From Sinohyriopsis cumingii (taxonomy: Eukaryota; Mollusca; Bivalvia; Unionida; Unionidae), in contig CM068841.1 of NCBI GenBank assembly GCA_028554795.2, positions 23,927,308 to 23,991,307 on the forward strand: a stretch of 64,000 nt of DNA, written 5' to 3'. Below are positions 10,078 to 21,925 of this stretch, piece by piece. Position numbers and translations under genes: made by a program. Every line of letters begins with the position of its first letter. The stretch's first letter is position 1. Below the pieces are notes generated by a model that was not told the DNA's origin, did no database searches, and saw only the letters and a program-made list of their open reading frames with translations.

Positions 10078-11960
10078 AAATTTGATGTGTTTTACCAATA
10101 TTTTTCAGTTTATCAAACAGTGTCATCAAATTGATGTGTATGTTACATAAATGAAATCAGATTATCAAACAATTTCATCAAAGAGATGGGCATATTACCC
10201 AAATTAAATCAGATTGTCAAATAATTTCATCAAATTAATAGGTATGTTGCCAAAAATAAATCAGATTATCAAACAGTTTATCAAATTAATGGGGTAAATA
10301 ATATTCAAAATATTTTTTAAAAATTTCATCGCAAAAGAAAAACTTACATTATAATAATTTTACCCTTTGAATTTGTCAAGGAACAAATAAATATATCTTA
10401 ACAGAATTTATTTTTTCCTCATTTTCATCCAGATTTCAGGTAAATGATATTTAAAATAACAAAAATCACTCAAATTTCGTGATTTGATGGGTTGAATGGT
10501 ACTTAAAATCATTGAAAATCAGTCTTATTTGATAAATGTATAGGGTATATGGTACTTAAAATATTTAAAATGAGTCAGATTGTATAATTTGATGGGGGTG
10601 AATGGTACTTAAAATAATAAAAATCACATCGACAACAGAAAATTAGATAAAAATATAATATAATCTCAATAAATTGTATAATCTGAATAATTATTATTTT
10701 CAGAATAAATATTATTATCAGAATGAATATTAATATCAGAAAAAATGCTATTATCAGAACAAAAATTATAATCCTATTCTTCACCGATTCTCAAATTTGA
10801 TGGGGTATATGCTACTAAAAATTGATAAAATCAGTCAGATTTTAAAATTTTATAGGATATGTGGTACTTAAAGTAATAAATATAGGACTGATTTTATAAT
10901 TTGCTAGGGTATGTGGTACTCGTAATTGTGAAAATCAGACAGATTTTATAATTTGCTAGGGTATACGGTACTCGTAATTGTGAAAATCAGACAGATTTTA
11001 TAGTTTGACAGGTTGACTGTTACTCATAATTGTGAAAATCCTACTGAAAACAGAAAAGAACATGATAAAAAATATAATCGAAATTATTATCAGAATGAAT
11101 AAAAATAAATATCATCAGTATTATGAAATAATATTGTTGTTATTATTATCGAATGATCTTTGCAAATCTGTAAAATAGCTGATTTTGGAAGGGTCACATC
11201 CCACGCAGTTCTCTAGGTGACTTTGATTATTTGTTAATAAATTCTTACGAAACATTGTCTGAAGTCAATTTTTATCTGAATCTGGTTAAAGTTCGACTAA
11301 AAAGCGAACAAATAGAAGAAAAATATTATCAATAAATCCTAAAATGACTAGAACTGCGTGAGGTTTCACCTTTCAAAAATCAGTAACATAACAGATTTTC
11401 TAAATCAAATCGACTAAAATAAATTAAAAAACGATGAAATTTAGTGAAGGATTTCAGATTTTTTTAAAAGAAATATAGCATCATTAATAAGTATTATCAG
11501 AATAAAAAGATAATTTTCAGAATCAGAATAACTTTCATGGTTAGAAAATTATATTATCAGAATTTTAAAAAATTCTCTTAAGAATCAGAATAAATATTAT
11601 TGTCAGAATAAATATTATAATCTGAAAAATATTATTATCAGAATAAAAAAATATTCTTCAATGATTTTCAAATTTGTAGGGATAAATGTTACTCAAAATA
11701 ATAAATATTGGACTGACTTCATAATTTTATGGAATAAATGTTACTAAAATAATAATTTTATGACTGATTTCATAATTTGTTTGGATAAAGGATGCTAAAA
11801 AATAAGAATAGGACTAAATTAAAATAAATATTATCATCAGAAATAACTCTAGCATAATTATTATCAGATATAATAAAAACTGAATCAGAAAGAAAAATAA
11901 ATAAATATTATCATCAGAAATAAATCTGAATGAGAATAAATATTAAAATCATGTTCTTTT
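10078..11960 (+). repeat. Degenerate continuation of the element's tandem-repeat region (copy A)
   Basis: Diverged units carry the same core (GGTACTTAAAATAATAAAAATC, ATCAGTCAGATTTTATAATT), separated by a second AT-rich motif of the type AATATTATTATCAGAATAA (about 10640-10770, 11090-11160, 11480-11960). The reverse complement of both motifs fills the equivalent place in element C (53720-54860). There is no ORF of note. The region lies between the 3' ends of gene Q (plus) and gene R (minus). Confidence 0.75.
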
Positions 11961-12066
11961 TTAGTAATGACACTTTTATAATCACTAGTAACTTGTTTTC
12001 ATTTCACAATCACCAGACAAATGTGAAACGCTCGCTGCCATAACTTCACTTTCACAATCACTACGG

Positions 12067-12378
12067 TCACTGACACCTGCTTTCATTTTCACGATCAGAC
12101 ATAATCTTTATCACTTGCCTCACACGTGATATAATTCTAATTTTTTCAATCGCGCGTGATAGAGATACGAATTCCTTATCTTCGATATCGTTGACTGTCG
12201 TCAAGGATTGGAACATAGACTGCTGAATTAGCTTAATGAACAAATATTCAGCTGGTAGCGTATAACTAACTTCAAATGTTCGTTTTAGTAATGAATCAAA
12301 GTCACAAATACTTTTCTCAGGATTTAATTCATCAGCGACTTTTATACCTTCATGTTTTAATTTTTTAATTGCAGACAT
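12067..12378 (-). CDS. Gene R, small protein on the opposite strand (copy A, open)
   Basis: 103 codons, intact from ATG 12378: MSAIKKLKHEGIKVADELNP, then ICDFDSLLKRTFEVSYTLPA and EYLFIKLIQQSMFQSLTT. Element C has a homologue at 53319 on the plus strand (ICDFESLRQRKFVDRYTRPA, ECRFIKLFQ). It is therefore a genuine element gene read against its left neighbours, next to the repeat array in both copies. It is mostly charged and helical with no known domain. It may be a small regulatory or DNA-associated protein. It is one of the few unbroken frames in the element, but it is short. Confidence 0.55.
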   Translation of the reverse strand: MSAIKKLKHEGIKVADELNPEKSICDFDSLLKRTFEVSYTLPAEYLFIKLIQQSMFQSLTTVNDIEDKEFVSLSRAIEKIRIISRVRQVIKIMSDRENESRCQ

Positions 12379-12799
12379 AATAACATCAATACTTTTGTAA
12401 ACTATTATAAAAAAATAAGTATTTAAATTATATTTCTAAATCAAGACGATATACAATAATGTTGTATAATCTCAAACACAAATATTACTAAATGAACGTT
12501 TGCCTTACCTGTTTACTCCCACGAAAGCACTTACAGACTGACACACGAATAATTCTGGCTGCATTTTATAACGGCAACACGGACTTTTTAATCGTATTTT
12601 CTAGAACGGCTTGGAAATTTCCAAAATAACGCCAACACGAAAGTTTCAATCGTATTTTCTAGAACGGCTTGGAAAATCAGTATTGGCGGTAAAAAGGCAG
12701 CAAGAATTATTCATGGACCATTCAGTAAGTGTATTCAAGGAAGTGAATAGGTTAAACAACGTTTTCTTGAATATGGTATGTTAATTTCCACACAAATAG

Positions 12800-12880
<81 letters not shown>

Positions 12881-13126
12881 ACTAAATGATGACACAAAAA
12901 ATAATATATATCACGCAGTAACAAGAGGGGCAACTGTTTGATTATTCTACCGGAGAAATCTTCGCTTGACTGTGTTACCCTCCTTCATCTGTTTGTATCT
13001 AACACAATCGGCAGATACTGAAATATTATTTTTTGTTTATATTTTCCTCAATACGCCGATCTAGTAATATTATCTGCGACATGTTGTACTGAAGGTGGAT
13101 TATTGAATAACATATACGATTATGTA
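12379..13126. other. Element A spacer with (TA)n microsatellite and a short duplication
   Basis: No polymerase N-terminus is readable here although element B has ~1.1 kb of it, so this part was deleted or replaced. A ~28-bp piece (AATCGTATTTTCTAGAACGG and following) occurs twice about 59 bp apart (12590 and 12648). (TA)n occupies 12801-12876. Confidence 0.6.
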
Positions 13127-15359
13127 GTCTCGCTTGATATACTTGCATGTCATCCCGGAAGTTTTCTAGGAATTGGAGAGTGTTCTAAGTATTTTGAACG
13201 ATTTTGACGTCAAACACACGAGATGACCAGAATATCGATAAAAGGACCATTTCCAGATTTTGAACTGACTGGATTCGCTTGTATCGAGTAATTTAAGTTT
13301 GCCGAAGATCTTCATCCAGTTTGTTACGTCTGGTTTGGCAAACACTTTTCATAAAAATGTGAGAACCAACAGTATTATTAAGGTATATGCTTGATGTAAA
13401 AATACTATTAGTGTTAATAGTAAGTGAAGCAATTATATCATATAGTCCGAAAAAGTTTGGTTACCACAGCAAAAGAAATATTCTGATGATGAAAATCCTA
13501 ATACAACCAATTTTGAGAATAAAATCGCAAAAGATCTTGGCAGAAAAATAATTAGTAAATTTACCCACGGAGGATCATATGATCATAAACGACTTTGTAC
13601 AAGATTAATTTTTGATGATGCTGACCTAGATTCTATAATTACCAATGCAACAAAGAGAAATATGTTTATAAGTCGAGATTTTTTTTTATTTTATTTTATT
13701 TATTTAGTTGTTTTTTTAACGAAATGGAACTAGATTAGGTACAATTGGGAGTTATATTGATGGTGAGTCACCGCAGTTTGCTCACTAAGATCTTCAGTGC
13801 TTGCGTATGTTTCAATAAATTTATTATCGATGATAAAAAAAAATTAATATGTCTTTACAGTCGCTAAAGAGTCATGCTATATCAATAAAGAACATGCGGG
13901 ATTGTTAGAACAATTACATATAGGCGCTTATGCATCATGAGGTGAATGGAGAATAAAACAAGAAAAATTACTTAGCTATTCTGAATCTGCCGACGTTGAA
14001 ATCAAAAATATTTATTATAAAAATAATTAAATACCAAAAGTATCATTAGCATTGTCGGTATATGATCATATCACCAGACATAAGACTGTTTATCTTAATG
14101 GACCAGGAGATTCTGGTAAAACGACACGTGTGATTGCGCTATTTCGACAGAGTTCTGCAAACTATGTTGATATAGTTGTTTTAGCACCTCCACATAGACT
14201 ATCAGAGAAATGAACGAACGAGGAGTTAAATCTTATACTGATCACAGCTTCTTTCGACGGAAGGGAGATACATGGATTCCTAAAGGAATGTTTGGAAAAA
14301 AATATTCCAAAGATTAGTATTTGGGATGAAATATGTAGTGTCGCTGGAAACGTTGACAATATTTATTTATTGGTTGCTGACAAAAAAAATCCTGTAACAA
14401 TGTGCGGCCATCATGGTCAACCGTAACCTTTTTGTTGGATTATCTCCCCATAAATGGCTGAGGAATGTTGTAGATTAGAATGAACAAATAAATGATGATC
14501 ATAGAGCACTTGATCCAGAATTAAGAGAGTTTAAGAAATTAATTAGACCACAACCAAATAATATTCAGTGTGAAATAATGCGTGAAATAGTTTCAGAAAC
14601 TCCTATTAACAACTTTTGGAATTTATAGAGACCAGCTGATTTGATAGTTGCAAGTAGCAATATAGTTCGTGATACACTTCAACAAGAGTTATTTATGTTA
14701 CATAAAAAAATGTCTTCAAATCTGCCTGTACCATTGTGTTATCGACCAGCAGATACGCGACGACAAAATATTGAAGCTGATATACATACCTGGATCGTCA
14801 GGGAAGGAACATCTTGTAATAAATGATATTGTTTTAGCTCCTGTCAGTGCTGCTGAGAGCACATTAACGATAGACAAAACTCCGTGGACTCTAGGGTATG
14901 CTATAACGATTCACTCATCTCTTGGATTAACTATTTCTGACACTAATATTTAGATTATTGACGATCGTATAGAATGGTCAAATTTAGTTTATCTCGCAGT
15001 GTCTCAAGTCAGAAGAATATCTCAGCTGCGGAGAGTTATCATATACTTTACAGAAACTGCTGGCAATAGCGATAATGGTATTGACAATGATGTAGCAAGA
15101 AAGAAATTAGTTATAAACAATGTGACAAAAAAGTTAACATGACTTTAATCTCGATGTTGACTTTATAATAACGTTGAATCAACAGCAAAATAATCACTGT
15201 GCAAGCTGTAACACATTCATGTTGTGACAATATTCAAAATATAATCCAAGACAATTTACCGTAGATATAATTAAAAGTAATTTCGGTCACAAACGTGAAA
15301 ATGTGACGCTGACCTGTCTTGAGTGTAATCGACGTCGAGACGCTAGTTCACAAATGTGA
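13127..15359 (+). pseudogene. Family-B DNA polymerase palm - SF1 helicase - HNH-like fusion (copy A, N-truncated)
   Basis: Starts at polymerase motif A (SLDILACHPGSF, 13128-13163), then ECSKYFERF. The motif C position reads VAKESCYI (about 13860) where B has VATDSCYI, so the catalytic Asp is lost. It continues into an SF1 helicase: P-loop GDSGKTTRV (about 14107), HRLSE, Walker B-like ISIWDEICS (about 14313), and a later part with LPVPLCYRPADTRRQNIEAD. The frame ends in a Cys-rich module, HCASCNTFM (15195) and FGHKRENVTLTCLECNRR, resembling an HNH treble-clef. Its stop (15357-15359) overlaps the convergent integrase end by 12 bp. It replicates the element by inference; many stops and frameshifts are present. 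Confidence 0.75.
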
Positions 15360-16275
15360 ATGCGGTGATAAGTGTGTGTCTTCAGGAATTACTTGTAACT
15401 GTTTACGTACAAATCCACGATGAGCTGCAGTTGAATCTGAACTGTAGATTGCAGGTCTACCCGTGGATCTTACCACGCCGGAAATTTTGTGTGTCGTAAT
15501 AATCCTAATACGATCAGTCGCTCTTTTTTTTACCACCTTCAGGTTCACCAGGTTCATATAAATACCTCACAGTCATATTACCTAGTACTGGTTGTTTTGA
15601 AAAGGAGTCATGTGGTTGCATTGGTATATGTTTTTTTCTTGATCGCATTGATGGGTTTCATGTAAATTGCTCGAGTAATTTCATTATTTAATGCAGCTAT
15701 CACACTTGGTTGTCTTGCAACCCATTCACGAGATCTTTTGACTTTCTGAATTATTTCCTTCGCATAATGATATCCAAACAATATCTCAGCAAGTGTTTGA
15801 TTAAATCGTTCAATAATTGCCTGATCGCGATGAATTGTGGTATGTCCACGTCTGATTTTAACGTTATGTTTTTTCCTCAGAGATGATACTGCACCGCAAA
15901 ATTCCTTGCCAGGATCAACCTGTAGTAACTGTGGCCATCGCAAGGGTCCTCGTTAATAAATTCGTTCAAAAGCAAATACAACTTCAGCTGCTGTTTTAGT
16001 CGATAGTGGTCGATAGTGGTTCCGCTTCTCTACCAGTTTTAATAGCATCGTGTGGTAAAATGAAATATATTTTTGATGAACTTCATTAGGAGTGCAGACA
16101 TCAAAATGTGCGTACTCAATTTGTTTACGTGGTGGTAGTTAAATTTGCAATATTACCTTTCGTGCTAACCGTTTTTCAGCAACAGAACGTGTGACATTTG
16201 CCGCATCAGCACGTTTGCGAATCGCTGCTCTACCCCTCCAATATCCTCTTGGGCTATAATAAATCGATTCAATTA
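15348..16275 (-). pseudogene. Retrovirus-type DDE integrase (copy A)
   Basis: Read leftwards: YYSPRGYWRGRAAIRKRADA, YAHFDVCTPNEVHQ, KTAAEVVFAFERIY, LRWPQLLQVDPGKEF (second catalytic Asp), GHTTIHRDQAIIERFNQTLA (catalytic Glu) and the C-terminal segment with STGRPAIY. It has the rve integrase core used by retroviruses and Polintons for insertion. The segment holding the first catalytic Asp in copy C (TVIDVASRYKGAEPL) is deleted here, next to a 12-bp duplication (GTCGATAGTGGTCGATAGTGG near 16000). It is therefore inactive. It overlaps the convergent polymerase-helicase gene tail by 12 bp and lies just downstream of the PLA2-like gene on the same strand. Confidence 0.85.
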
Positions 16276-16319
16276 TAATAATAATAATGATTGGTTGATT
16301 AATTACCGGCTCATAATAC

Positions 16320-16655
16320 TAGTTTAGCTTTCATCAAGGATCTTACCAACTAATTAGCTAATGATTCTCTGAAAGATTTACTTTTTATGGAATTTAATGA
16401 GTGAATCACCTTCACATCTGCAGTATGTCGTTGTTATAAATCCTTATTTCATACGCTACATCACGTAAGTGACCTGCTTAACAAATCGCATTTATTGGAT
16501 ACTCTCCAGGTCTTCGTTGATCTCGCTCGTCAAGACGGATATCATGTCGTGGTTCCAGGACCACAATAATTATGTCCAAGAAGATGGGGTTCCTGGTATT
16601 TTGTCTAATGAAGCAGCGATATCACCACCTGTTTTCCTTGACTCGTTAAAAGAGA
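16320..16655 (-). pseudogene. Phospholipase A2-like domain protein (copy A)
   Basis: On the minus strand: TGGDIAASLDKIPGTPSSW, then across a frameshift the Ca-binding-loop-like YNYCGPG, RRPGEYPINAI and GHLRDVAYE, the place of the catalytic His-Asp pair. A YCGPGT loop followed by an HD-x-A-Y helix is the signature of parvovirus VP1-type PLA2 domains, used there for endosome escape. The same gene sits upstream of the integrase in B and C. In the spot where C and B read APWAKY, A is mutated. Broken by stops and a frameshift. Confidence 0.65.
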
Positions 16656-16808
16656 TAAATTTGTATTTGCGTGTATCACATTTCACACACTTACCTGTAA
16701 GTGCGCGCTTTTTGTTTTTTGTTATTATTATTGTTCATCCACTGATGAGGATGGATGCTTTGCATCAAACGCAATATAAATCCATATTATTTATTATATT
16801 TCTACAAC

Positions 16809-17462
16809 ATGGATGTCATTGAGTTTTCAGCAACAAAGAAAACAAGAGCCAGTAAAACATATTTTAGCATTACCGAATTCCATCAGATAATAATAGGTCC
16901 ATCCGGATCAGGTAAAACACAATTACTGCTTAATATGATAAACAGATTGCTCTAGTGGGATATATTATATTGGCACCATCCTTAGATGATCACAGATGCT
17001 ACGATGTGCTTAAAGATTTTAATGAAAATGACAAAATTTTGGACGATGGTAATGATATTATTAATTTTACCACCGATATTGATGAAGCCCCGTCTGCAGA
17101 TGACCTCAATGGATTTATCAATAATCTCGTGGTATACAATAATGTATTGCTGGACAAAAAATCAAATCCAGTTTCGATCTTTTCTCGATGGAGACACAAA
17201 TACGTGGATCTATATCTGTACACAAATACCTAAAGTGAGCAGAGATAAATGCAATATTTTTTTATTGTGTTTAACTGAGTCGATACACATCTTCTGAGAA
17301 TATTCATCAGATTTGGTGTTCATGAGATATGGACATGATTAAGTTCAGGAACTTTTTTTTCAAAAGCACAAGCTACCCCAAGGGGTTTTAAAACAATACA
17401 TTTGCATGATCCTTGGTCACGATATCGTATAGGTCTTGATAAACATTTTGGATACAAAGATA
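16809..17462 (+). pseudogene. A32-type packaging ATPase remnant (copy A)
   Basis: Starts MDVIEFSATKKTRASK, then Walker A GPSGSGKTQLLLNM (about 16896), a stop and frameshift, YIILAPSLDDHRCYDVLKDF, and a Walker B-like LVVYNNVLLDKK in which the first acidic residue has become Asn (copies B and C keep YDDVM). Later parts with QIPKVSRDKCNIF complete the fold. This is the FtsK/HerA-like DNA packaging motor of Polintons and large DNA viruses. It reads towards the right TIR and ends against it. It is divergent from the PLA2-like and integrase genes. Confidence 0.75.
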
Positions 17463-17463
17463 T

Positions 17464-17713
17464 CAGCAGTGAGAGTGCAACCAAAAATTAGTGTCCGAAA
17501 GGTAAACAAAAACACGCATTACAAATTTAGAAAACCACGAAGGACAAAGATGAAGTAACAAAATAAACTAGCCCGGTTAGAGAAACTCTCGGTTTTGGTT
17601 AGAAGCTTCGGTTTTGTGTTATTACGCTTGTATTTTTCATTTTTTTTCTTATATGATTTTATTTTCTATAATGAACGTTTAAGCAAGTGGTCTGTACACC
17701 ATCCCTGCTGCTA
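17464..17713 (-). repeat. Right terminal inverted repeat of element A
   Basis: Reverse complement of 1397-1645 with point differences. It contains AGAGAAACTCTCGGTTTT at 17579-17596 and ends TCCCTGCTGCTA. The inner end TATCAGCAGTGAGAGTGCAA mirrors the outer end, as on the left side. Confidence 0.85.
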
Positions 17714-19733
17714 TTGCGTTCGTTGATTTCGTGACTGTATTCGTTATAAAATACTTGTATATACAGTTATTCGGATTTTAAACATTACATTAAATACTAT
17801 CTACAGCAAAGTGAATTGTCTGTCAGTGTTGTTTACCGTTGGTGTTAACTAACTAGTATATTGTTTCTGCATTTGCATTGATCTACGTGTTTTACTTTAT
17901 AATCACTGCGTTTGATGCAATAAAAGTTTTGACTTAATGTCTATTTTCCTTTAAATAATTTAGATTTCATTCCAAGGTGATATTTTCCATTTTTTTCTGC
18001 CAGTGCACATGCTCTGATAATCTCTTGGCTTGTAATGGCATCACTCAGTATGTTTTCAGGTTTCCTATCGTTTTGATCCAGTCGCGAATTTAATACATGT
18101 ACAAGTTAAGTGCGAAGTAGAGTTATACATTTTCCATCCTAATGTTTGACCTAAACCTTTAGTTTGTAAAGGCAGCAACCTCTTCGTTTTCTTATGCGAC
18201 ATATATTGATCGCGCCGCGATTTTCATACTTTATCCGTGCTACGTAACATATGGTGGTTATTTGAGCTCCCTGTAATCTTGTCGCATAATTAGCACCTGG
18301 TCAGTTGCAGGATTTAATAGACTGCAAAGACTTTATTATCAAAGTGTTAAAGAGCCCAAGCTGAGTCCCTGCATAAACACCCGTAAGGAAAGTGAAGACG
18401 AGGAAACTGAGTCGGACTATATTGACGATAACTATACCACGGCTATTTATAATGACATGACTAAGATTGTTGATGTCATAACTTTAATATATAGTGAGGT
18501 TGAATTCTTGGACTTTGTAAAGGATGACATTAGATAGTGGCATTTATATGACACTGTCAGTCACAAACATTTTGAAATTCACTATCATTGTTTATTTGTA
18601 AGACATGTAAAGTTACAATATTACGGGATATTCTGAATCGAGGCATTCTGAGTTATTTTTATAGCGGTATATAAACTATTCTTGAATTCATGGATATATC
18701 ATACATATGGATTTAAATTTTCAAACATTGTGGATTTATATGGATTTAATGAAAACAAATTTTAGGTTGTCAATTTATTATTGACATCTTCTACTCATTA
18801 ATTAATTATAGTTGACACTTGTTTTGTCCTTATTTTTCCTATCTATCCAGTCTGAATTGCCTATTTTATCAAAGGCATCAATGATTCACTGCAGAGAAGT
18901 CACCCATCAGATGGATTTAACCTGCATAATACACGTCGACTTACAAAAGGATCAAACAGAAATTTAGTATTAGGATCCTAAAACAAAACGGATGGGGGAT
19001 GTACTAAGTGTTGAATCGAATTAGAAGCGAGTATATACATGTATTTTCACTATATCAGCACTTGCTTTAAATGAGTTCTTACTTTCTCAACTTTCGCACC
19101 GTTAAGTCTTCTCGATTTTTCGACTAGTTCGAAAATTGCTATTCTTTTAAGCACAGTTGTATTTTCCGTACTATGAAAGTTTGGACATATCAACTTAGCC
19201 CCAGATGGGATAGAAAAAAAATACTACAATGTATAAAATGGAAGTACAACGACACAATATATTATTAATACGCCTGTTTTCAATGGATTGCCCGATCCAC
19301 AGAGAGAAAGAGAGAGAGAGAGAGAGAGACTATTTCTACATTGTTAATTTGTTTGCGAACGTACGATTTTTACAAGAGAGAGAGAGAGAGAGAGATGCAT
19401 ACTTGTACACGTCGTAATATTATCGTTTTCCAAGATTGGTAATGAGTTCTTCTCAGAACAAACTAGTCGAGCGTGTTATTTCACTTGATTCGTTAATTAT
19501 TTTGTCAGATCTGGTGGACACGGCTCGTTGAGACTTGGACAAATATACATAGGTGTTTCGATAGAACCGATGTAATGTATTAAAACCGGGTCATTCATGT
19601 ACAGAGGTAATTTTTTCCGGTATTCATTTTATATTGTCATTACATTTGTCGTAGTATGTCATTTATCTGATGGGTTAAGGCTAATTTTTTAATGGTATTC
19701 AGACTTAAAACTGGAGTGAATCGTTTCTCCACC
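17714..19733. other. Intergenic, one open frame and (AG)n repeats
   Basis: AT-rich. It holds the open frame at 18277-18537 (separate entry) and (AG)n runs at about 19303-19331 and 19373-19394. Nothing else is recognised. Confidence 0.5.
18277..18537 (+). CDS. Coding-like acidic open frame, possible terminal exon
   Basis: Open for 86 codons after a TAA at 18274, ending TAG 18535-18537, without an early ATG. It reads SVAGFNRLQRLYYQSVKEPK, an acidic run RKESEDEETESDYIDD, then VDVITLIYSEVEFLDFVKDD. Codon choice looks less random than the surroundings, and the acidic run does not look like chance. It may be the last exon of a host gene or a remnant of another element. There is no family match. 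The upstream acceptor is weak. Confidence 0.25.
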   Translation, partial: SCRIISTWSVAGFNRLQRLYYQSVKEPKLSPCINTRKESEDEETESDYIDDNYTTAIYNDMTKIVDVITLIYSEVEFLDFVKDDIR

Positions 19734-19748
19734 TTTAACATTTAAAAT

Positions 19749-19802
19749 TGTTGTTGTTGTTGTTGTAGGGTTTAACGCCATTTTTCAGCACAAGATAGGC
19801 TA
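19749..19802 (-). mobile_element. 54-bp 5'-truncated SINE insertion with 15-bp target duplication
   Basis: Only the SINE 3' end and its TTG tail are present. They are flanked by an exact direct repeat TTTAACATTTAAAAT at 19734-19748 and 19803-19817. It is the same family as 22311-22560. Confidence 0.9.
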
Positions 19803-19817
19803 TTTAACATTTAAAAT

Positions 19818-21045
19818 AGATTTTAACATGAAAATGGCTTGATCAAATCCAACGCCTCACCCCATCCCTACCCGTTTCATTACTTGATCGTATCGTAACA
19901 GCACAAAATTATTCAAATATTGACTGACTACACTGTGATGCAGACCAGAAACTTTCGGTGTAATTATGTAATGACAATTCCTTTGTTAAAGTCAGAATAT
20001 ATCAAATGCATTAATTCAATTTATTTATTTTCCTTCCCCCTTATCAACATCGCAACTTTATCAGAAATTCTTTTACAAATATAGAATGTGAAAGGTATTG
20101 TTAATTCGTTAACTTCAATGAAATATAATATAAAACCAAATAAAATAAATAAAATAATACTTTATAACTTTGAAGCTGAAAATCACATTCTTTACAAACA
20201 TTGTACGGTTCAGGCGTGTACCTTCCTAAAGGCAGAGAGGTAACTTCGTATAGAAAATTTGACAAGAAAAAAGAATACATTTCAAACAAATTATTTTAGT
20301 AATTTGTTATTGATTTATTTCAAAATATTCTTGGCGGAGGCCCTGCACCACCGCTGGCGGTATAGGGTAATCCCCCTCCTACACCTCACTCTTGTCGCTA
20401 CGCGACGAGGGTAATGCCCTCATCATTCTTTATTTGCGTATAAAAAAAAAGCGGTATGGCTACGCTCCTGGATCAATCATATGGTATCACGGTACCAAAT
20501 GTCTTTCCACAGACCTTAATGCTAATGTTTGCTGAAATAAATATAGTTTCTATCCTACTTTAGCGTGCAGGTCACACACTTTTCTAGGCAGCAGTGTTAG
20601 ATTGTCAATTTGACAAATGACAGAACCAGGTATTGAATTGCATTTAAGAGAGATAACTCTGCTGGAACCAGACAGACAGGGGTAAGAGTTATCTAGTGAG
20701 ATCATACGCATTTGCATTCATTTGTGCCATATTTGTGACATTAAAACGTCATAAAAATACAAGATATGAATTAGCATCATCTCACATGTTACTAAGAAGC
20801 TAATTTTTGTTAAGCCTAACCGAAATTACAGCTCTTACATGATGCACCAATCAGAGCTAGTTTCGTTTTTTATTTCTGAATATAATGGTACCGTTATATC
20901 ATATATGTAAATGCATGGGGGTGGGGGTGGGGTGTATGTGGCACATATGCATTTATACTCTGTGTCATTTTTTATTATTTTTTTGCAAAGAAAGAAAGAA
21001 GGTAACTAGAAGCAAGAAAGAGAGACAGAAGGAAAAGAGCAGGAA

Positions 21046-21080
<35 letters not shown>

Positions 21081-21925
21081 TCATGAAATAAAAAAGTACT
21101 GAATAAACGCAGGAAAGGATGAGAATTATTTGAATATTTACAGCCGAGTCAAACAGAATGTATGTGAATGCTTAGTTTTTATTTGTACTTCAGAACTCTT
21201 GCACAGTTAAATTACACTGAGAAACTCTAAATATGAGTATAAAAACGATTTTATTTTCGGCATCGTGACTTGTGCCATGATCAAATTGTAACAAAGCTTC
21301 TTTTATTTCCTACTGGCTAACGATAAACTTGTCGGATTTAACTATAACGCAGTTAATAGGAAGAAAGAAGTGGTATTATTATTATTATTATTATTATTTG
21401 ATTACCATGTAGACTGTTAGTTATTACGTTTCATATTAAGAGTGATGATAATGTTAGCTTGTGGTGGTAGTAGTTGTTTGATAGTTGCAACAAATGTAAC
21501 GGAGGCAAATATTTGAACTGAATATAAGCCCACACAAATCGCTGTTGTAACAAGTTATTAATGAAAATTAAAATCGATGCACACATGCTACAATTTGATA
21601 ACAATTATATTTGATATAACACTTTAAATTACATCATTATTTCTAGCGTTCCCACTTGTCTTTAAATAAAAGAGAAAATGTACAAACACAGATAAGCTGC
21701 TATAATCTCTAAAAAGCACAGTAACCACATCCGAATGAACAAACGTTGATATTTTCCAGTGTAGGCTCACAGCTAAATAAAAGATAAAATGTACAAACAA
21801 ATAAATGGCTAGAATCCATTGCCCATCGTAAAAACCACGCATAATATCTGTATGAAACCTATTATTCCTCTTTTGTGTTCTCAATTAAATTCGGTGAATG
21901 TGTTTGTTATGAACGTTGGACAAAC
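19818..21925. other. Intergenic, small repeats only
   Basis: It contains a locally GC-rich patch (about 20335-20420), a short inverted pair AGAGATAACTCT (about 20650) and AGAGTTATCT (about 20687), (GT)n followed by (AG)n at about 21046-21080, and (ATT)n at about 21374-21400. No gene is recognised. Confidence 0.5.

Larger units (their letters stand above)
1397..17713 (+). mobile_element. Element A: full-span decayed Polinton-like element with TIRs
   Basis: About 16.3 kb bounded by inverted repeats of ~250 bp. It carries remnants, in order, of ORF X, Y, candidate major capsid, Z, protease, V, W, P, Q, a tandem-repeat array, R (opposite strand), polymerase-helicase-HNH, integrase and PLA2-like gene (both opposite strand), and packaging ATPase. 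Integrase, family-B polymerase, A32-type ATPase, adenovirus-like protease and TIRs together are the established Polinton/Maverick hallmark set. All genes have stops and frameshifts, so the copy is dead. It has lost the N-terminal part of the polymerase gene and carries a 1.6-kb insertion and a SINE. A possible imperfect 6-bp target duplication (GCGTTG at 1391-1396, GCGTTC at 17716-17721) is not exactly adjacent at the right side and is uncertain. Confidence 0.85.

Noticed and set aside
1391..17721. Target-site duplication GCGTTG/GCGTTC for element A
   Set aside because: Not exactly adjacent at the right side and imperfect; B also has a GCGTT word next to its repeat, so it may be coincidence. 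Kept only as a possibility.
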